A stretch of DNA of 64,000 nt, taken from the NCBI GenBank assembly GCA_020002185.1, contig CM034544.1, forward strand, positions 6,519,488 through 6,583,487, in the 5' to 3' direction. The position numbers and the translations under genes were made by a program. This document shows positions 53,816 through 64,000 of this stretch, in pieces. How positions within the stretch are numbered: position 1 is the first letter of the stretch; each line of letters begins with the position of its first letter. The notes beneath the pieces were generated by a model. That model saw only the letters and a program-made list of their open reading frames with translations, searched no databases and was not told the DNA's origin. The DNA is from Paraescarpia echinospica. Taxonomy: Eukaryota; Annelida; Polychaeta; Sabellida; Siboglinidae.

Positions 53816-54086
53816 AACGTTCCTGTGGACATAACAAACATACGTCCGACATACGGACAGCCACGTGCAATCTACAGAGGAGGAGGTATGATCCGTTTAG
53901 CGCGTGCTACTAATGCTTGATGCATATACATCTACTTTCTTACTCGCCGGGTACGAGCTTCGCAAAACAATGCATCCAGAGACAATTCCGTTCCTTGGAA
54001 AAAGTGAAACCATGGGCCAAATTGTAGCGAAACGCAACGTATAATGCAACACACAAATTATCGTTAATGTGTTAGCATAGTGGACA

Positions 54087-54185
54087 TCCGACTGTAATTT
54101 AGACAGGCACTGACCTGGGGACATTCGACTGTCATTTAGACAGGCACTGACCTGGGAACATTCGACTGACAATTAGACAGGCAAT
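54087..54185. repeat. Short tandem repeat, about 37-bp unit, three copies
   Basis: The unit cattcgactgtcatttagac plus aggcactgacctgggaa occurs three times with the last copy shortened. Confidence 0.85.
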
Positions 54186-54228
54186 TCTTTCTTTGACGCT
54201 ATTTCTCATTGGTAATTTAGGTTTATTG

Positions 54229-54229
54229 C

Positions 54230-54327
<98 letters not shown>

Positions 54328-54390
54328 TGTGTGTGTGTGAATGTGTGTGTGTGTGTGTGTGTGTGAATGTGTGTGTGTCTGTGTGTGAAT

Positions 54391-54485
<95 letters not shown>
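54229..54485. repeat. (GT)n microsatellite
   Basis: About 255 bp of gt with a few gtgaatgt and gtct interruptions in the middle. His-Thr and Cys-Val frames are artefacts. Confidence 0.95.
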
Positions 54486-54487
<2 letters not shown>

Positions 54488-54740
54488 CACGCGTGTGTGT
54501 GCACGCGTGTGTGTGTATATGTGTGTGAAGACGAACTGTAATGTAAATGAAAATAAACAACCTTACAAGATCACCGAAAATTGCACATTCCCGGTAAACA
54601 TTTTTTTTTTCGCGAATAAATTATTACTACAAAACATTCGATATATTTAAAGATAAACAGTGCATCAAGTTGTAAAAATGGCTACTTGGTGAATATTACT
54701 TTGCGAAAAGATAAATAAAAATACACTTGAAAAAAAGTTT

Positions 54741-54824
54741 GGTGTTAGATTTGAACCCGTGTTGGTCGTAAAACGAGATGTGCGCTGAGCCAATACATTT
54801 AATAACTCGGCCACTGGGACTGAC
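54741..54824 (-). repeat. tRNA-derived SINE head or tRNA pseudogene
   Basis: The minus strand reads like a Leu/Ser-type tRNA: CCCAGTGGCCGAGTTATTAA (A-box region) and, about 45 bases later, CGGGTTCAAATCTA (B box GGTTCAAATC, at 54748-54757). The acceptor ends do not pair well and a T-run follows, so I call it a degenerate SINE head rather than a working tRNA. No second copy in the window was found to show the body. Confidence 0.6.
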
Positions 54825-54829
54825 GAAAA

Positions 54830-55640
54830 ATAATTAACCAGATTCAGGGTTATGTTAGACTGTACAACTATTCCTTCATGTAACGTTATTATAGGATGTA
54901 ACGTTACTTTCTACAGTTGGATACAACATTTTCGTGTGAGTGTATGTTTACTGATGTAGATTAGTTTTCCTGGGTCGCAATCGAAACCATTGTCCTCAAA
55001 ATAAGCTGAAGCGGCGAACGTTTTTCAGGTCGGCTTGTCTTGTTGATGTTGTCAGGTTGACTGGATGTTCTCTCGCTTCATTTTTTCGACAAAGATGGAT
55101 TTGTGTGAAACCGTAAAATAAGTTATGGTTCCTCTATTATGACTAGTGTTTGTCGGGATTATTACGTCGGAATACCGCTTAATAACTCATTCTGACACTC
55201 GCTTCGACTTCGACTCAACATCTACCGTGGTAAACATGCTGTGAATGTATTGAAGTGCTGGCATGATACGCGACATTCGCGCCTCTGACGTCACAATACC
55301 ACGTGGTCGCCTAACTCATTAACTATCAACTTTCCGCGGGAATCGCATACAAATGATTTTAAAATCTGATTGAAACTGTCAATGCATTTTTCTGTATTTT
55401 TTTATATTGCCAAATGTCACATACAAAGCTATACTTTGTGTACACATGGAAAATGGAATTTAGTTGCTGCCTTGTTTTTAGTTCCTTTAATTTATTATTA
55501 TTATTATTTACCAACATTTCTAAAGCGCCACTTATCCGGGACTAGCCCATTCATAGGCGCGTACACACATTGTAAAACGTACATGGAGATGTATAAGAAA
55601 TATATATAATCCTGGTAAAATAGTATTATACAAACATTTT
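54830..55640. other. Unassigned sequence, partly LINE 3' region
   Basis: From about 55490 a ttattattatt tract and 'aagcgccacttatccgg' lie just beyond the end of the minus-strand LINE below and may be its 3' untranslated tail. Nothing is recognised before that. Confidence 0.4.
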
Positions 55641-55655
55641 AAAAGATTGTATATA

Positions 55656-56160
55656 TTAAGTAATTAAGATGCATGACATAGTGAGGAGGAGAGTCTTAAA
55701 TCTGGTCAGACTGTCTGTTCGGCGAATGTTGACTGGCAAAGCGTTGCATAGTGTCGGTCCGGCCACAGAGAAAGCCCGCCTGCCGTAGCCCTCAGGGTTG
55801 TAGCGCGGAACAACCAGTAGACGCAGATCAGCAGATCGGAGGTTGGGGTGGGCGAATAGGATGTTACAAGATATCAAATATATCCTGGTGCAGGCCCATA
55901 GGCAGTAAACACGAGGATCGGTAGTTTATACTTGGTACGCCAGCGAACCGGAAGCCAGTGCAGCTCAATCAACACAGGAGTCATGTGCTCGTGTGATCGT
56001 TGTCTTGTTATCAGTCTGGCTGCCGAATACTGCATCATATGCAACTTGTTCACGAGTGCCTCCGTGATGCCCTACAATGCTGCGTTTTTGTAAACCAACC
56101 GTGATATCACTAGAGCGTGGACTAATATCATACACGCATCAGTAGTGAGACAATGTCTTA
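55656..56160 (-). mobile_element. CR1/L2-like LINE C-terminal fragment
   Basis: The minus strand encodes the typical end of this LINE group: AARLITRQRSHEHMTPVLIE, LHWLPVRWRTKYKL, then after a stop NLRSADLRLLVVPRYNPEGY, GRRAFSVAGPTLCNALPVNI and SLTRFKTLLL. Only the segment after the reverse transcriptase remains. Its 5' end abuts gypsy 3. Confidence 0.88.
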
Positions 56161-56163
56161 TCC

Positions 56164-57329
56164 TTGAGTTTGCATGAAGATGGGTCACCTGATCAGACAC
56201 GAGACTTGAAACAGCTAATGGAAGAATTTCCTTCCATCTTTTCGAGCACTCCGGGGCAAACTAGTCTCTTGTCCCATACCATTGAGGTAACGCCCTCTAG
56301 TCCCGTGAGATGTAAACCGTACCCTATTCCATTAGCCAAGTTGGGAGTTGTAAAACAGGAGGTTGAGAAGATGCGAGAAATGGGCGTGACTGAGCCATCT
56401 CATTCACCATACTCATCGCCTTTGTTGCTAATTCGTAACTCTGACTCCACATACAGACCGGTAGTAGATTTTCGCCAGTTAAACAAGGTTACTAAATTCG
56501 ATGCAGAACCTACGCCAAATCCCGGTACTATCTTGGCTGAGGTGGGGCGGGATAGGTACCTGTCCAAACTAGATTTTTGCAAAGACTACTGGCAAAAAAA
56601 ACCGTATTTTGTACTCCCCAAGGGTTGTTCCAATTCTGCGTCATGCCTTTCGGTCTAGTCAACGCCGGCGCATCGTACAGTCGTATGATGGGCATACTCT
56701 TAGATGGCCTCGGTGGTGTTACTAATTATGTTGACGATGTATTGATTCACACCTCAACATGGGCCGATCACTTGTCAATACTGTGGGCAGTGTTCGTCCG
56801 AGTGAGACAAGCGGGTCTCACAATAAAACCGTCGAAGTGTTATCTTCGGTTTGAATCCGTCGATTTCCTGTGGCACCAAGTAAGCCAAGGAGAAGTGAAG
56901 ACCCATGAAGACAAGGTAAACAAGATTAGGAATGCGCCCATTCCTACCACGAAGAAACATGTGAGGTCTTTTCTAGGTTTGGCAGGATATTACCGGAAGT
57001 TTGTTAATGGGTATTCCAAAATCGCGGCTCCAGTGACTGATCTCATAAAGGCAAAACAGCCTAACAAGGTAAGTTGGAATTATGAGGCGGATAAGGCCCT
57101 GTGTAAGGCGCCTATCCTCAAATTGCCTGACGTCAACAGACCCTTTGTCTTACGTACAGATGCGTCCGATACCGGACTCGGAGCAATGTTACTCCAAGAG
57201 AATAACGGAGTCTTATTCCCAGTCGCGTTTGCGAGCAAGAAGCTCAATCCCACGCAAAGGCGATATTTCATAGTAGAAAGAGAATGTCTGGCAATTGTTT
57301 GGGGACTCGAGAAATTTCACTTATACCTA
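56164..57329 (+). mobile_element. Ty3/gypsy retrotransposon 3, left part (reverse transcriptase to RNase H)
   Basis: Frames 56164-56658 and 56577-57335. Motifs: FPSIFSSTPGQTSLLSHTIE, TYRPVVDFRQLNKVTKFD, RYLSKLDFCKDYWQ, a deletion with a frameshift near 56595, then FQFCVMPFGLVNAGASY, GGVTNYVDDVLIHTS (YVDD catalytic site intact), FLGLAGYYRKFVNGYSKI, and RNase H VLRTDASDTGLGAMLLQ, RRYFIVERECLAIVWGLEKF. It is interrupted at 57329 by a DNA transposon and resumes at 63910. Confidence 0.92.
57326..57329 (+). other. Target-site duplication, left (CCTA)
   Basis: CCTA at 57326-57329 and 63906-63909 flank the inserted element. Removing the insert plus one CCTA puts the gypsy RNase H frame back in register. 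The shared sequence could be 3 or 4 bp. Confidence 0.75.
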
Positions 57330-58135
57330 TATTAGGCCTTAAGCCAGGACCCAACATTTGGGCCACCGGTATTTGTTAGGGACGAATGCTCATAGTAATT
57401 TTTGGCTAGGCCTACATCCCTAGAGATGGAAAATAGGTGATAGCATTGCAGCACTCCCAGCTTTCTGTGAGAAATCACTCTTTTTCACACTATCCCCATA
57501 TCAGCGACAACAAGTTTTCTATTAAATTGCTAATTGGGGGCCCATACATAAACTACTATGGAATATTTACTATACATCTTAGCAGAATGAAAATTGGATA
57601 CGTTGTGGTTTAAATGTCATACTTTCTACACATATCAACATAATTTTCATTTCATGAGAATTGTGGATGTTGTGGTATTTTATTTAATACATCTCAAAGT
57701 GTAATCCACAGCATTCAGGTTTTCAAAAAAAATAATTAAAAATTCTGGCTAATAACCACATGTATCCTATTTCGAGGTTCTTATTGCACCAGACTGTTGG
57801 CTTACATCCCGAGATATAAAAAATATGTGACAGCATTGCAGTACATACATTCTTTTGTGTGAAATCACTCTTTTTAATTATTTCCCCATTTCCTCGAAAA
57901 CTATTTTTCAATGGAAATTGCTGAAGGGGTGATCACACACAAACCATTATACAATAGTTATTATACATCTTGTGGGTATGGTAATTGTACATGATATGGC
58001 TAAAATGTGGGTTTTATGGCATGTTATCTACCACATTTCAAAATGCAATCCATGCCATTCAGGCTTTTAAGAAAAAAATTAATTTAATGTTCTGGGTAAT
58101 ATCCTCATGCTTCCCATTCAAATAATTCAATGTTT
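57330..58135 (+). repeat. Left terminal inverted repeat of the DNA transposon
   Basis: Reverse complement of about 63070-63905, for example 'tagggacgaatgctcatag' and 'aggcctacatccctagagat'. It has two degenerate sub-repeats in tandem (about 57410-57740 and 57770-58075), each with ctcttttt, tatacatctt and a 'cattcaggyttt' end. Edge: tattaggccttaagccag. Confidence 0.85.
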
Positions 58136-58605
58136 TTTTGTAATTGAATGGTGATTGGACTACAGTTGTTATTATTTATGCACACTGTGTACATTTTCTT
58201 GCAGCTATATTATTTATATGATGATATTAAAATTAGCGGTGTTTTGGAATGTTGTCATTGATAATATAATTATTATTAGTTTCTTAGGATTGAATTCACA
58301 ATCCCAATTATAGTACTGTCTTTCAAACGGTTTGATTTTTTGACAGGAAACATTGTAGGTCATACATTTCATATTTCCATTGTATGATGAACTCATTAGA
58401 GTTCATATTTTAAGATTCAGGATTCTCGCAGAGGTCTACACCAGCCAATTAATAGCAATTTCTTTATATTTACCAATCTTATCAACAGCACCATTAACAT
58501 TTTTGTTTTGTTTTGTTTAAGGTAATATGGTTATGGTGACAGAACTATGCTGTAGAATAGAGTAGACTGCAGTAGAAGTAGAATTACTGTAAACTCTCCT
58601 TCACA

Positions 58606-61600
58606 ATGCAACATGTCAAACAGCTCGATTCTCCTCACGGCCAATGTATCGTTCACCAGGCATCATCAAAGGAAGAAACTGATCATTTATTCAGTCCCCA
58701 AAGCTATGAATCCTGGTTAACGTTGCTAGAAGCTGCCCAGCTAAGGAACCATGCCCCAATTCTAGACACAGTTGTAGCTGCAGAGGCCCAACATCATGCT
58801 TCTTGTTACAAGAATTACACACGAATAAACACAAAAGACCAAGAAGGCGTGGACAAGGACGGGAAAGAGGAGAAAACTAGTGCTGATGAATTTTATAAAA
58901 GGGTTGAAATTATTCCCAACAAACAGACTGTTATGATGACCTCATTGACAGCAATAGAATCATTTGTGCTGTCAAGAGGCGTTGAAGTCCTGAAGAATTC
59001 AACTAAGAAACACATTCGTATGAGACTTGAACCTGAGCTAGGAAACTCCATTCATATTTTCCCAGACGTCAAGGGGAAATTGTTGGATGTTCCCTGCAGG
59101 TCACAATGCAGGACATTGTCGTGGAAAACCATATTTTGTAAAGAGACCTAAACGTTTGGAAAACAAAATCTACAAATATCAACAAGAACATTGATCGGAC
59201 GTCGTCATATATCCGATTTGCAATAAGGAAATACATGAAACCAACCCCATGGCCTTACCATCCCTCTGATCTACACAAATAATCCTTCAGTGTACCAGAT
59301 CATCTTGAACGGTTTTTTGTGGGGCTACTTACTGGTGATCCTGAAAACAAGTATCCATCACAACGAGTCAGGATGTTGATCCAGTCATTCAGTCAGGACA
59401 TAATTGATGCAGTGACATGCGGCAAACAGAAACCCCAAAACACCTGCTGCTACCCTATGTTGTGAAAACACTTACAGGCAATGTTGAAGTAATCCAGACA
59501 CTGAACAGACTTGGACATGGGGTGTCATACTCACAGCTGGAGGAAAACGACACTGCTCTACGCCTCCAGAAACTAGCAGCTACCGTGAATCAGCAAGTTC
59601 CAGCCGCCATTCAGCCTAGTGTGTTCACAAATCTAGCTTGGGACAATATTGACAGTTTGGAAGGGACATCGCATCGGGTGAATGGAATTGCTGTACAAGG
59701 CAAAGTCTATGGACCACATATCCCCAAAGGCAATCCACCAAGCATTGAGAAGCAAAAACAGAGAACCGTTTCCACTGAAAGCCAAGAGTTAGAAGTATAT
59801 GTTGCTGGTGAACGAGTTGGTCCACAACCATTGATAACCACATCCACTGATGCAATGGAAACCAAGGAATCTGCACAAGTTGCTCGATACAAGGATATCA
59901 TATGGGTACTTGCTAGACAGACAAGTACGAAGAATCAGACAATTCCGTGCTGGACTAGGTTCAACATCTCAACTTAGTAAACTTAGTAAACATCTCAGAA
60001 GACGTATTGGTTATCTGCCTACCATAAATGCACCAGCAACTCAGTTGACCACTGTGTTTGAAATCTTGAACCAGTCGGAGCTTATCAGAAGAGAACTGCA
60101 ATTGCAAACAATTGTTGTAGTGATGGATCTATGCAAAAGCAGCAGAAATTGCATGGAAACACAAATATCCTAGCCATAATTGGAAAGCGCTATCAGAATG
60201 CTGGCCTGAAGGACATCTGCATTGAGGCAGGAATTGTTGCAGAAGGATCAGTTGGTGGAGTCCTCGATGGCAAGATGTACAACCGTGCAGTCAGGATGCA
60301 CAAATATATCAACGAAGCACTAATAAGATTAGCATGGGCAGAGTTCATCATGTGGCTAGACAAAAACCACCAAGGGAAGAAATCAGCGACCAGGGCAGTC
60401 TTAGACCAAGTGAACGGCATGGCTGAAGAATTGTGCCAACACACCTTTGACAATGTGCTGCACAGCTCAGCGTTAGCGGAGTTGAGGAACCTTTGCAATG
60501 ACTTCTTGGAACACCTTCGCCATGGCAATGGAGAACTGTCAACATTCTGGATGACTTATGTGGACATGGTAGAAGATGTGTTGCTTGGCCTTCTGCGTGC
60601 GTCTCGCGAGGGGAACTGGGAATTGCACCTCAATTCCATCAGATCAATGATCCCATGGTGCTTTGCTTATGACTAGCTGAATTATGCAAGGTATCTGTCA
60701 GCCTACTATGCACAAATGACCAATCTTCCAGAGGAGCATCCTGATGTGTATGAATTCATAAATACAGGCAGCTTCTCTGTTCAGATTTCTGGAAACAATC
60801 CATTCGGGCACATTCCAGTTGATCAACCCACTGAAGTCACAGTGAACAAAAACACACAGACACCAGGCGGCACAACACGATTCAGTCTAAAATCCGGCGC
60901 CATAAAGAGGTATTACATTACAGCTGAACATCGGAGTGCATTCCTGGGACAGTTGAGAGATATGGTGCAAGACGATAACACAGACCTTCACCATGCAGAA
61001 CTGCAAAAGCCAAGAGTTCGAAAAGATGAAGACGCTGTATCAGCAGTTGTTAGCCTTGTACAGAGCTGGGTTAACCCATTTGCTGAGAATCAGGATCTCA
61101 TTAACATCTCTACCGCAAAGGCAGTTCCTCGAGATATTGCCACTGACCCGATGAAGGCATTTGAGATTGGCGCGCAACGTTATGCTGCATTCAAAGATGA
61201 GAGACTAGAGAATCACCCACCAAAGAGGAAATTTCATGACCCAGTGAAAATGGCGAAATTGAAAACATTCAGCAACATATGCAAGAAGAAGGAAGTGAAG
61301 TCCAACGGAAGAGCAATTATTTGGAAAGCAGACAGATCACTATTTGGTTGCATCATTGTGATGGCACAAGATGACGAATATCCTTTCCCATCCCCTGGGA
61401 CCTTTGCCATGGGCTTTGTCAACACCAGATGGATTGTTAAGAAAGACGAACAAAGCCACTTTAGCTATGTCTGCAAAAAATGTGACAGCAGCAGAGGAGT
61501 TATCAGATCATTCTGCAACTGTTGCTGGTGGCATAAACCTTGTCCAGCGAGTAAGAGGTGATCAAACTACTTTCGGTGAGGTGAACAAATCAGTCCTGTC

Positions 61601-62681
61601 TATGGCACTAGTAAAATGGTTGATGTTGTGTTTGACACATACAAGGAACTCTCTATCAAGAACAGTGAACGATCAGTAAGACGGGAAGCGCGTGGACATA
61701 GGCTACATAGTATCACAGCCTCACACATTGTTAGACAGTGGAGGAACTTTCTGAGCCAAGTCAATAATAAGACCAAGTCTGATCACTTTCCTGATCAACG
61801 AATGGAAGAAGGCCGAGTACACAGAGCAGCTACAGGACAAGATGCTTTTTGCTACAGTTGAAGACAAATGCTACAAGATTACTCCTGAAGGCAGCGAGGA
61901 GGTTCCAGCTCTACGGTGTACGCAAGAGGAAGCCGATGGACGCTTAATGCTACACGCAGCCCGTGCTGCTCGAGATGACTATGAAGCCGTCCTAATCAGC
62001 TCAGAAGACACATATCTATTCATCATGTGCCTGGCACTCAACGAGAACATTAGAGCCACGTTGTTCCAGAAGTGCGGTACTAGAACTCGAACAAGAATCC
62101 TTCATATCGGAAATATAGCAGCCACTGTTGGTAGATATGTTTGTAAAGCTCTCATTGGATTGCACGCATATACTGGATGTGACACTTTCAGTACATTTGC
62201 TGGAAAAGGTAAGGTAAGTGCTCTGAAACACTTGACTAGCAACAAAGAATCACAGGACTCATTCAGGATGCTGGGCCAGGAATGGGATCTATCTCCAGAT
62301 CTCATGAACAAACCAGAGGCATTTACATGCCTTCTTTACGCTCCAAAATCTTCTGCTGTGAACGTCAGTGATCTGAGATACCACCTGTTCTGTGCAAAGA
62401 AAGGTGAGAGTCACCAACTGCCACCATGCAGAGACTGTTTGTTGAAACATGCACAACACGCAAACTACCAGGCTGCAATATGGAGAAGATGTTTGGAGCA
62501 GGACCCAAAGAGTCCGACCCCAGTTGGCAAAGGCTGGAAGTTGGAAAGAGAAGATGGGACTAAGCAGCTGGTTGTACACTGGATGGAAGGTCAGCCAACA
62601 CCGGAGGCCGTGCTGGATCTACTAGCATGCAGTTGTTCCAGGAAGTGTGAACTGCCAGAGTGTGTCTGGACTCAGATGTAG
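58606..62681 (+). pseudogene. Broken gene of the DNA transposon, XPG/FEN-like
   Basis: Starts at an ATG (58606). Frames in order: 58606-59151 (HASCYKNYTRI, Cys/His-rich start), a frameshifted stretch, 59417-59977 (PYVVKTLTGNVEVIQTLNRL, LAWDNIDSLEGT), 60131-60676 (ILAIIGKRYQNAGLKDICIE), an in-frame TAG at 60674, 60716-61561 (SVQISGNNPFGHIPVDQ, TVNKNTQTPGGTTRFSL), two frameshifts near 61500 and 61615 (VDVVFDTYKELSIKNSER), and 61842-62681 (CTQEEADGRLMLHAARAA, ISSEDTYLFIMCLAL, LHAYTGCDTFSTFAGKGK, final CSCSRKCELPEC). The DTY replaces the usual DTD, so one acidic site is lost. No introns needed. At least five breaks, so not functional. Confidence 0.82.
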
Positions 62682-63069
62682 TGATATCTGCAAACTCCAA
62701 GACTGTGATAATCAGGTGTCTAGTGCTGATAATGATGAAAGTATAGCTGAGGATGAACTGGATGTTGGCTATGATTACTAAACACTGTCTACAACCTCAA
62801 CTAAGGACATGTTGAATTAAGCATGTGGAATGTTCATAGTGCATAGTGTGTATTTGTACTGCTACAAGTCAATACTGTGTACCTGTATAATTTGAATGTC
62901 TACAACAAGTCCATTATATGTATGTTAGTTTTAAAGTCAGAACTTTAGGTGGCTAACAAGAAAATATAATTTTATCTCAATGACAACAAATGCAAATTCC
63001 AATGTCATGATAACACATATAACTGCAAAATGTACAGACTGTGCCTGCATAATATAAAAACTGAAATCC

Positions 63070-63905
63070 AATGACCATTCTGTTGCAAAAAGAACCTTGA
63101 ATGTGGATACATTAGGTTACTAGCCAGACCTCTAAGTGATTTCTTTTATTGATTGCTTGAATGGTGTGGATTGCATGTTGAGAGGCGGTAGATAAAATGC
63201 CAATAAAATCCACATTTGTCAAGGTATTAAAACTATTTTCACATGTATATGAGACATGACTCATCAGCCATATTATGTACAATTATCACATCCATAAGAT
63301 GTATAATAACTATTGTATAATGGTTTGTGTGTGACCACCCCTTCGGCAATTTCCATAGAAAAATTGTTTTCGGGGAAATTATGAAAAAGAATGATTTCTC
63401 ACAAAAGAATGTATGTACTGCAATGCTATCACATAGTTATATATATATGTATGTAAGCCAACATTCTGGTGCAACAGGAACCTCGAATGACGATATATAT
63501 GGTTATTAGCCAGAATGTTAAGTGATTTTTTGTTGAAAACCTGAAGGCCGTGGATTGCATTTTGAGATGTGGTAGATAAAATATCATAACATCCACAATT
63601 CTCAAGATATTACATTATTTTGATATGTGAAGAAAGTATAACATTTAGTCCACAAAGTGTCCAATTTTCATTCTACTGAGATGTGTAGTAAATATTCCAT
63701 AGTAGTTTGTCTATGGGCCCCCATTAGCAATTTCATAGAAAACTTGTTGTCTTGGGTATGGGTATAGTGTGAAAAAGATTTCTCGTAGAAAGCTGGGAAT
63801 GCTGCAATGCTATCACCTATTTTACATCTCTAGGGATGTAGGCCTAGCTAAAATCGCTATGAGCATTCGTCCCTAAAATGTACCGACAGACCCTCTGGCT
63901 CATGG
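63070..63905 (-). repeat. Right terminal inverted repeat of the DNA transposon
   Basis: Partner of 57330-58135. Outer end ccctctggctcatgg; the left edge has ...aagccag and the right, reversed, ...gagccag. Both sub-repeats are present here too. Confidence 0.85.
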
Positions 63906-63909
63906 CCTA
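63906..63909 (+). other. Target-site duplication, right (CCTA)
   Basis: Second copy of the CCTA at 57326-57329. Confidence 0.75.
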
Positions 63910-64000
63910 CATGGGCGAAGTTTCACAGTGCAGTGTGATCAACGATCCCTGAAATTCCTAAACACTACGAAGTTGACAAACAATCGCGTTATGCGATGGG
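63910..64000 (+). mobile_element. Ty3/gypsy retrotransposon 3, right part (RNase H continues)
   Basis: Translates as HGRSFTVQCDQRSLKFLN, then TNNRVMRW, the RNase H region that follows KFHLYL in relatives (QCDQRSLKFL corresponds to the TDHQPLKYL segment). It runs off the window. This proves that the 6.6-kb element split a single gypsy copy. Confidence 0.88.

Larger units (their letters stand above)
57330..63905 (+). mobile_element. 6.6-kb DNA transposon with long TIRs and an XPG/FEN-like gene (Academ-like)
   Basis: Bounded by about 0.8-kb imperfect terminal inverted repeats and a 3-4 bp target duplication (CCTA). It carries one broken gene on the plus strand (58606-62681). The gene has acidic motifs of the FEN/XPG/PIN nuclease type. 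From memory, the Academ superfamily combines 3-4 bp target duplications with XPG-type nuclease domains in some members; that is the best match I can name, but it is inference. It lies inside gypsy 3 and is therefore younger than that insertion. Confidence 0.75.

Noticed and set aside
53284..53913. Long open frames on both strands rich in Arg/Ile/Ala/Ser/His or Arg/Cys/Asp/Ala/Met
   Set aside because: Produced by the GCATC pentamer array, which has no stop codon in any phase; flanks match a non-coding interspersed element.

Overview
The window is animal nuclear DNA: spliced exons with phase-consistent introns, extracellular LDLR class B (YWTD) and Sushi/CCP modules, very abundant microsatellites, and many decayed LTR and non-LTR retrotransposons. 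The repertoire (Ty3/gypsy, CR1/Jockey-like and RTE-like LINEs, a large DNA transposon with an XPG/FEN-like motif set, a tRNA-derived SINE) and the low GC suggest an aquatic invertebrate, but I cannot name a phylum from sequence alone.

Region 1, about 0.7-30.8 kb, minus strand: one large multi-exon gene, read right to left. Ten exons (30.8 to 8.1 kb) encode YWTD beta-propeller blades and five 189-bp exons (6.3 to 0.75 kb) each encode one six-cysteine Sushi/CCP domain. All fifteen exons join without breaking frame, giving about 765 residues (2295 bp); both ends of the gene are missing. The propeller part is two paralogous sets with matching exon lengths and phases (169/149/127/107 and 172/152/127/107 bp, phases 1-2, 2-1, 1-2, 2-1). 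The second set is preceded by two 120-bp exons; their counterparts for the first propeller are expected upstream of 30.8 kb and were not found. There are also two dead CCP exons. Several exons are shorter than a typical open-reading-frame threshold and were found by motif plus splice phase. The product is probably a secreted or cell-surface binding protein; no signal peptide or transmembrane segment lies in the visible part.

The introns of this gene hold a roughly 6.9-kb satellite of a 99-bp unit (about 70 copies) with a 35-unit internal duplication, a 23-bp and a 24-bp minisatellite, twin perfect hairpins, three copies of one dispersed repeat, a triple tandem duplication, and LINE fragments.

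Region 2, about 30.9-57.3 kb: a graveyard of mobile elements. A Ty3/gypsy element with both LTRs (32.0-40.9 kb) has a LINE nested in its 5' LTR, loss of RNase H, two mutated integrase catalytic positions and a post-pol C2H2 finger. It is flanked by two near-identical inverted copies of an XPG-like transposon gene. Then come a CR1/Jockey-like LINE (44.4-46.8 kb), a CAG repeat, a second gypsy (47.2-51.06 kb), a 1000-N gap, a 41-bp minisatellite, a GCATC-pentamer element, a SINE and a third gypsy (from 56.2 kb).

Region 3, 57.33-63.91 kb: a 6.6-kb DNA transposon with about 0.8-kb terminal inverted repeats inserted into the RNase H region of the third gypsy, which resumes at 63.91 kb. Its single gene is broken by frameshifts and stops but keeps XPG/FEN-like motifs; the 3-4 bp target duplication and the nuclease motifs suggest an Academ-like element.
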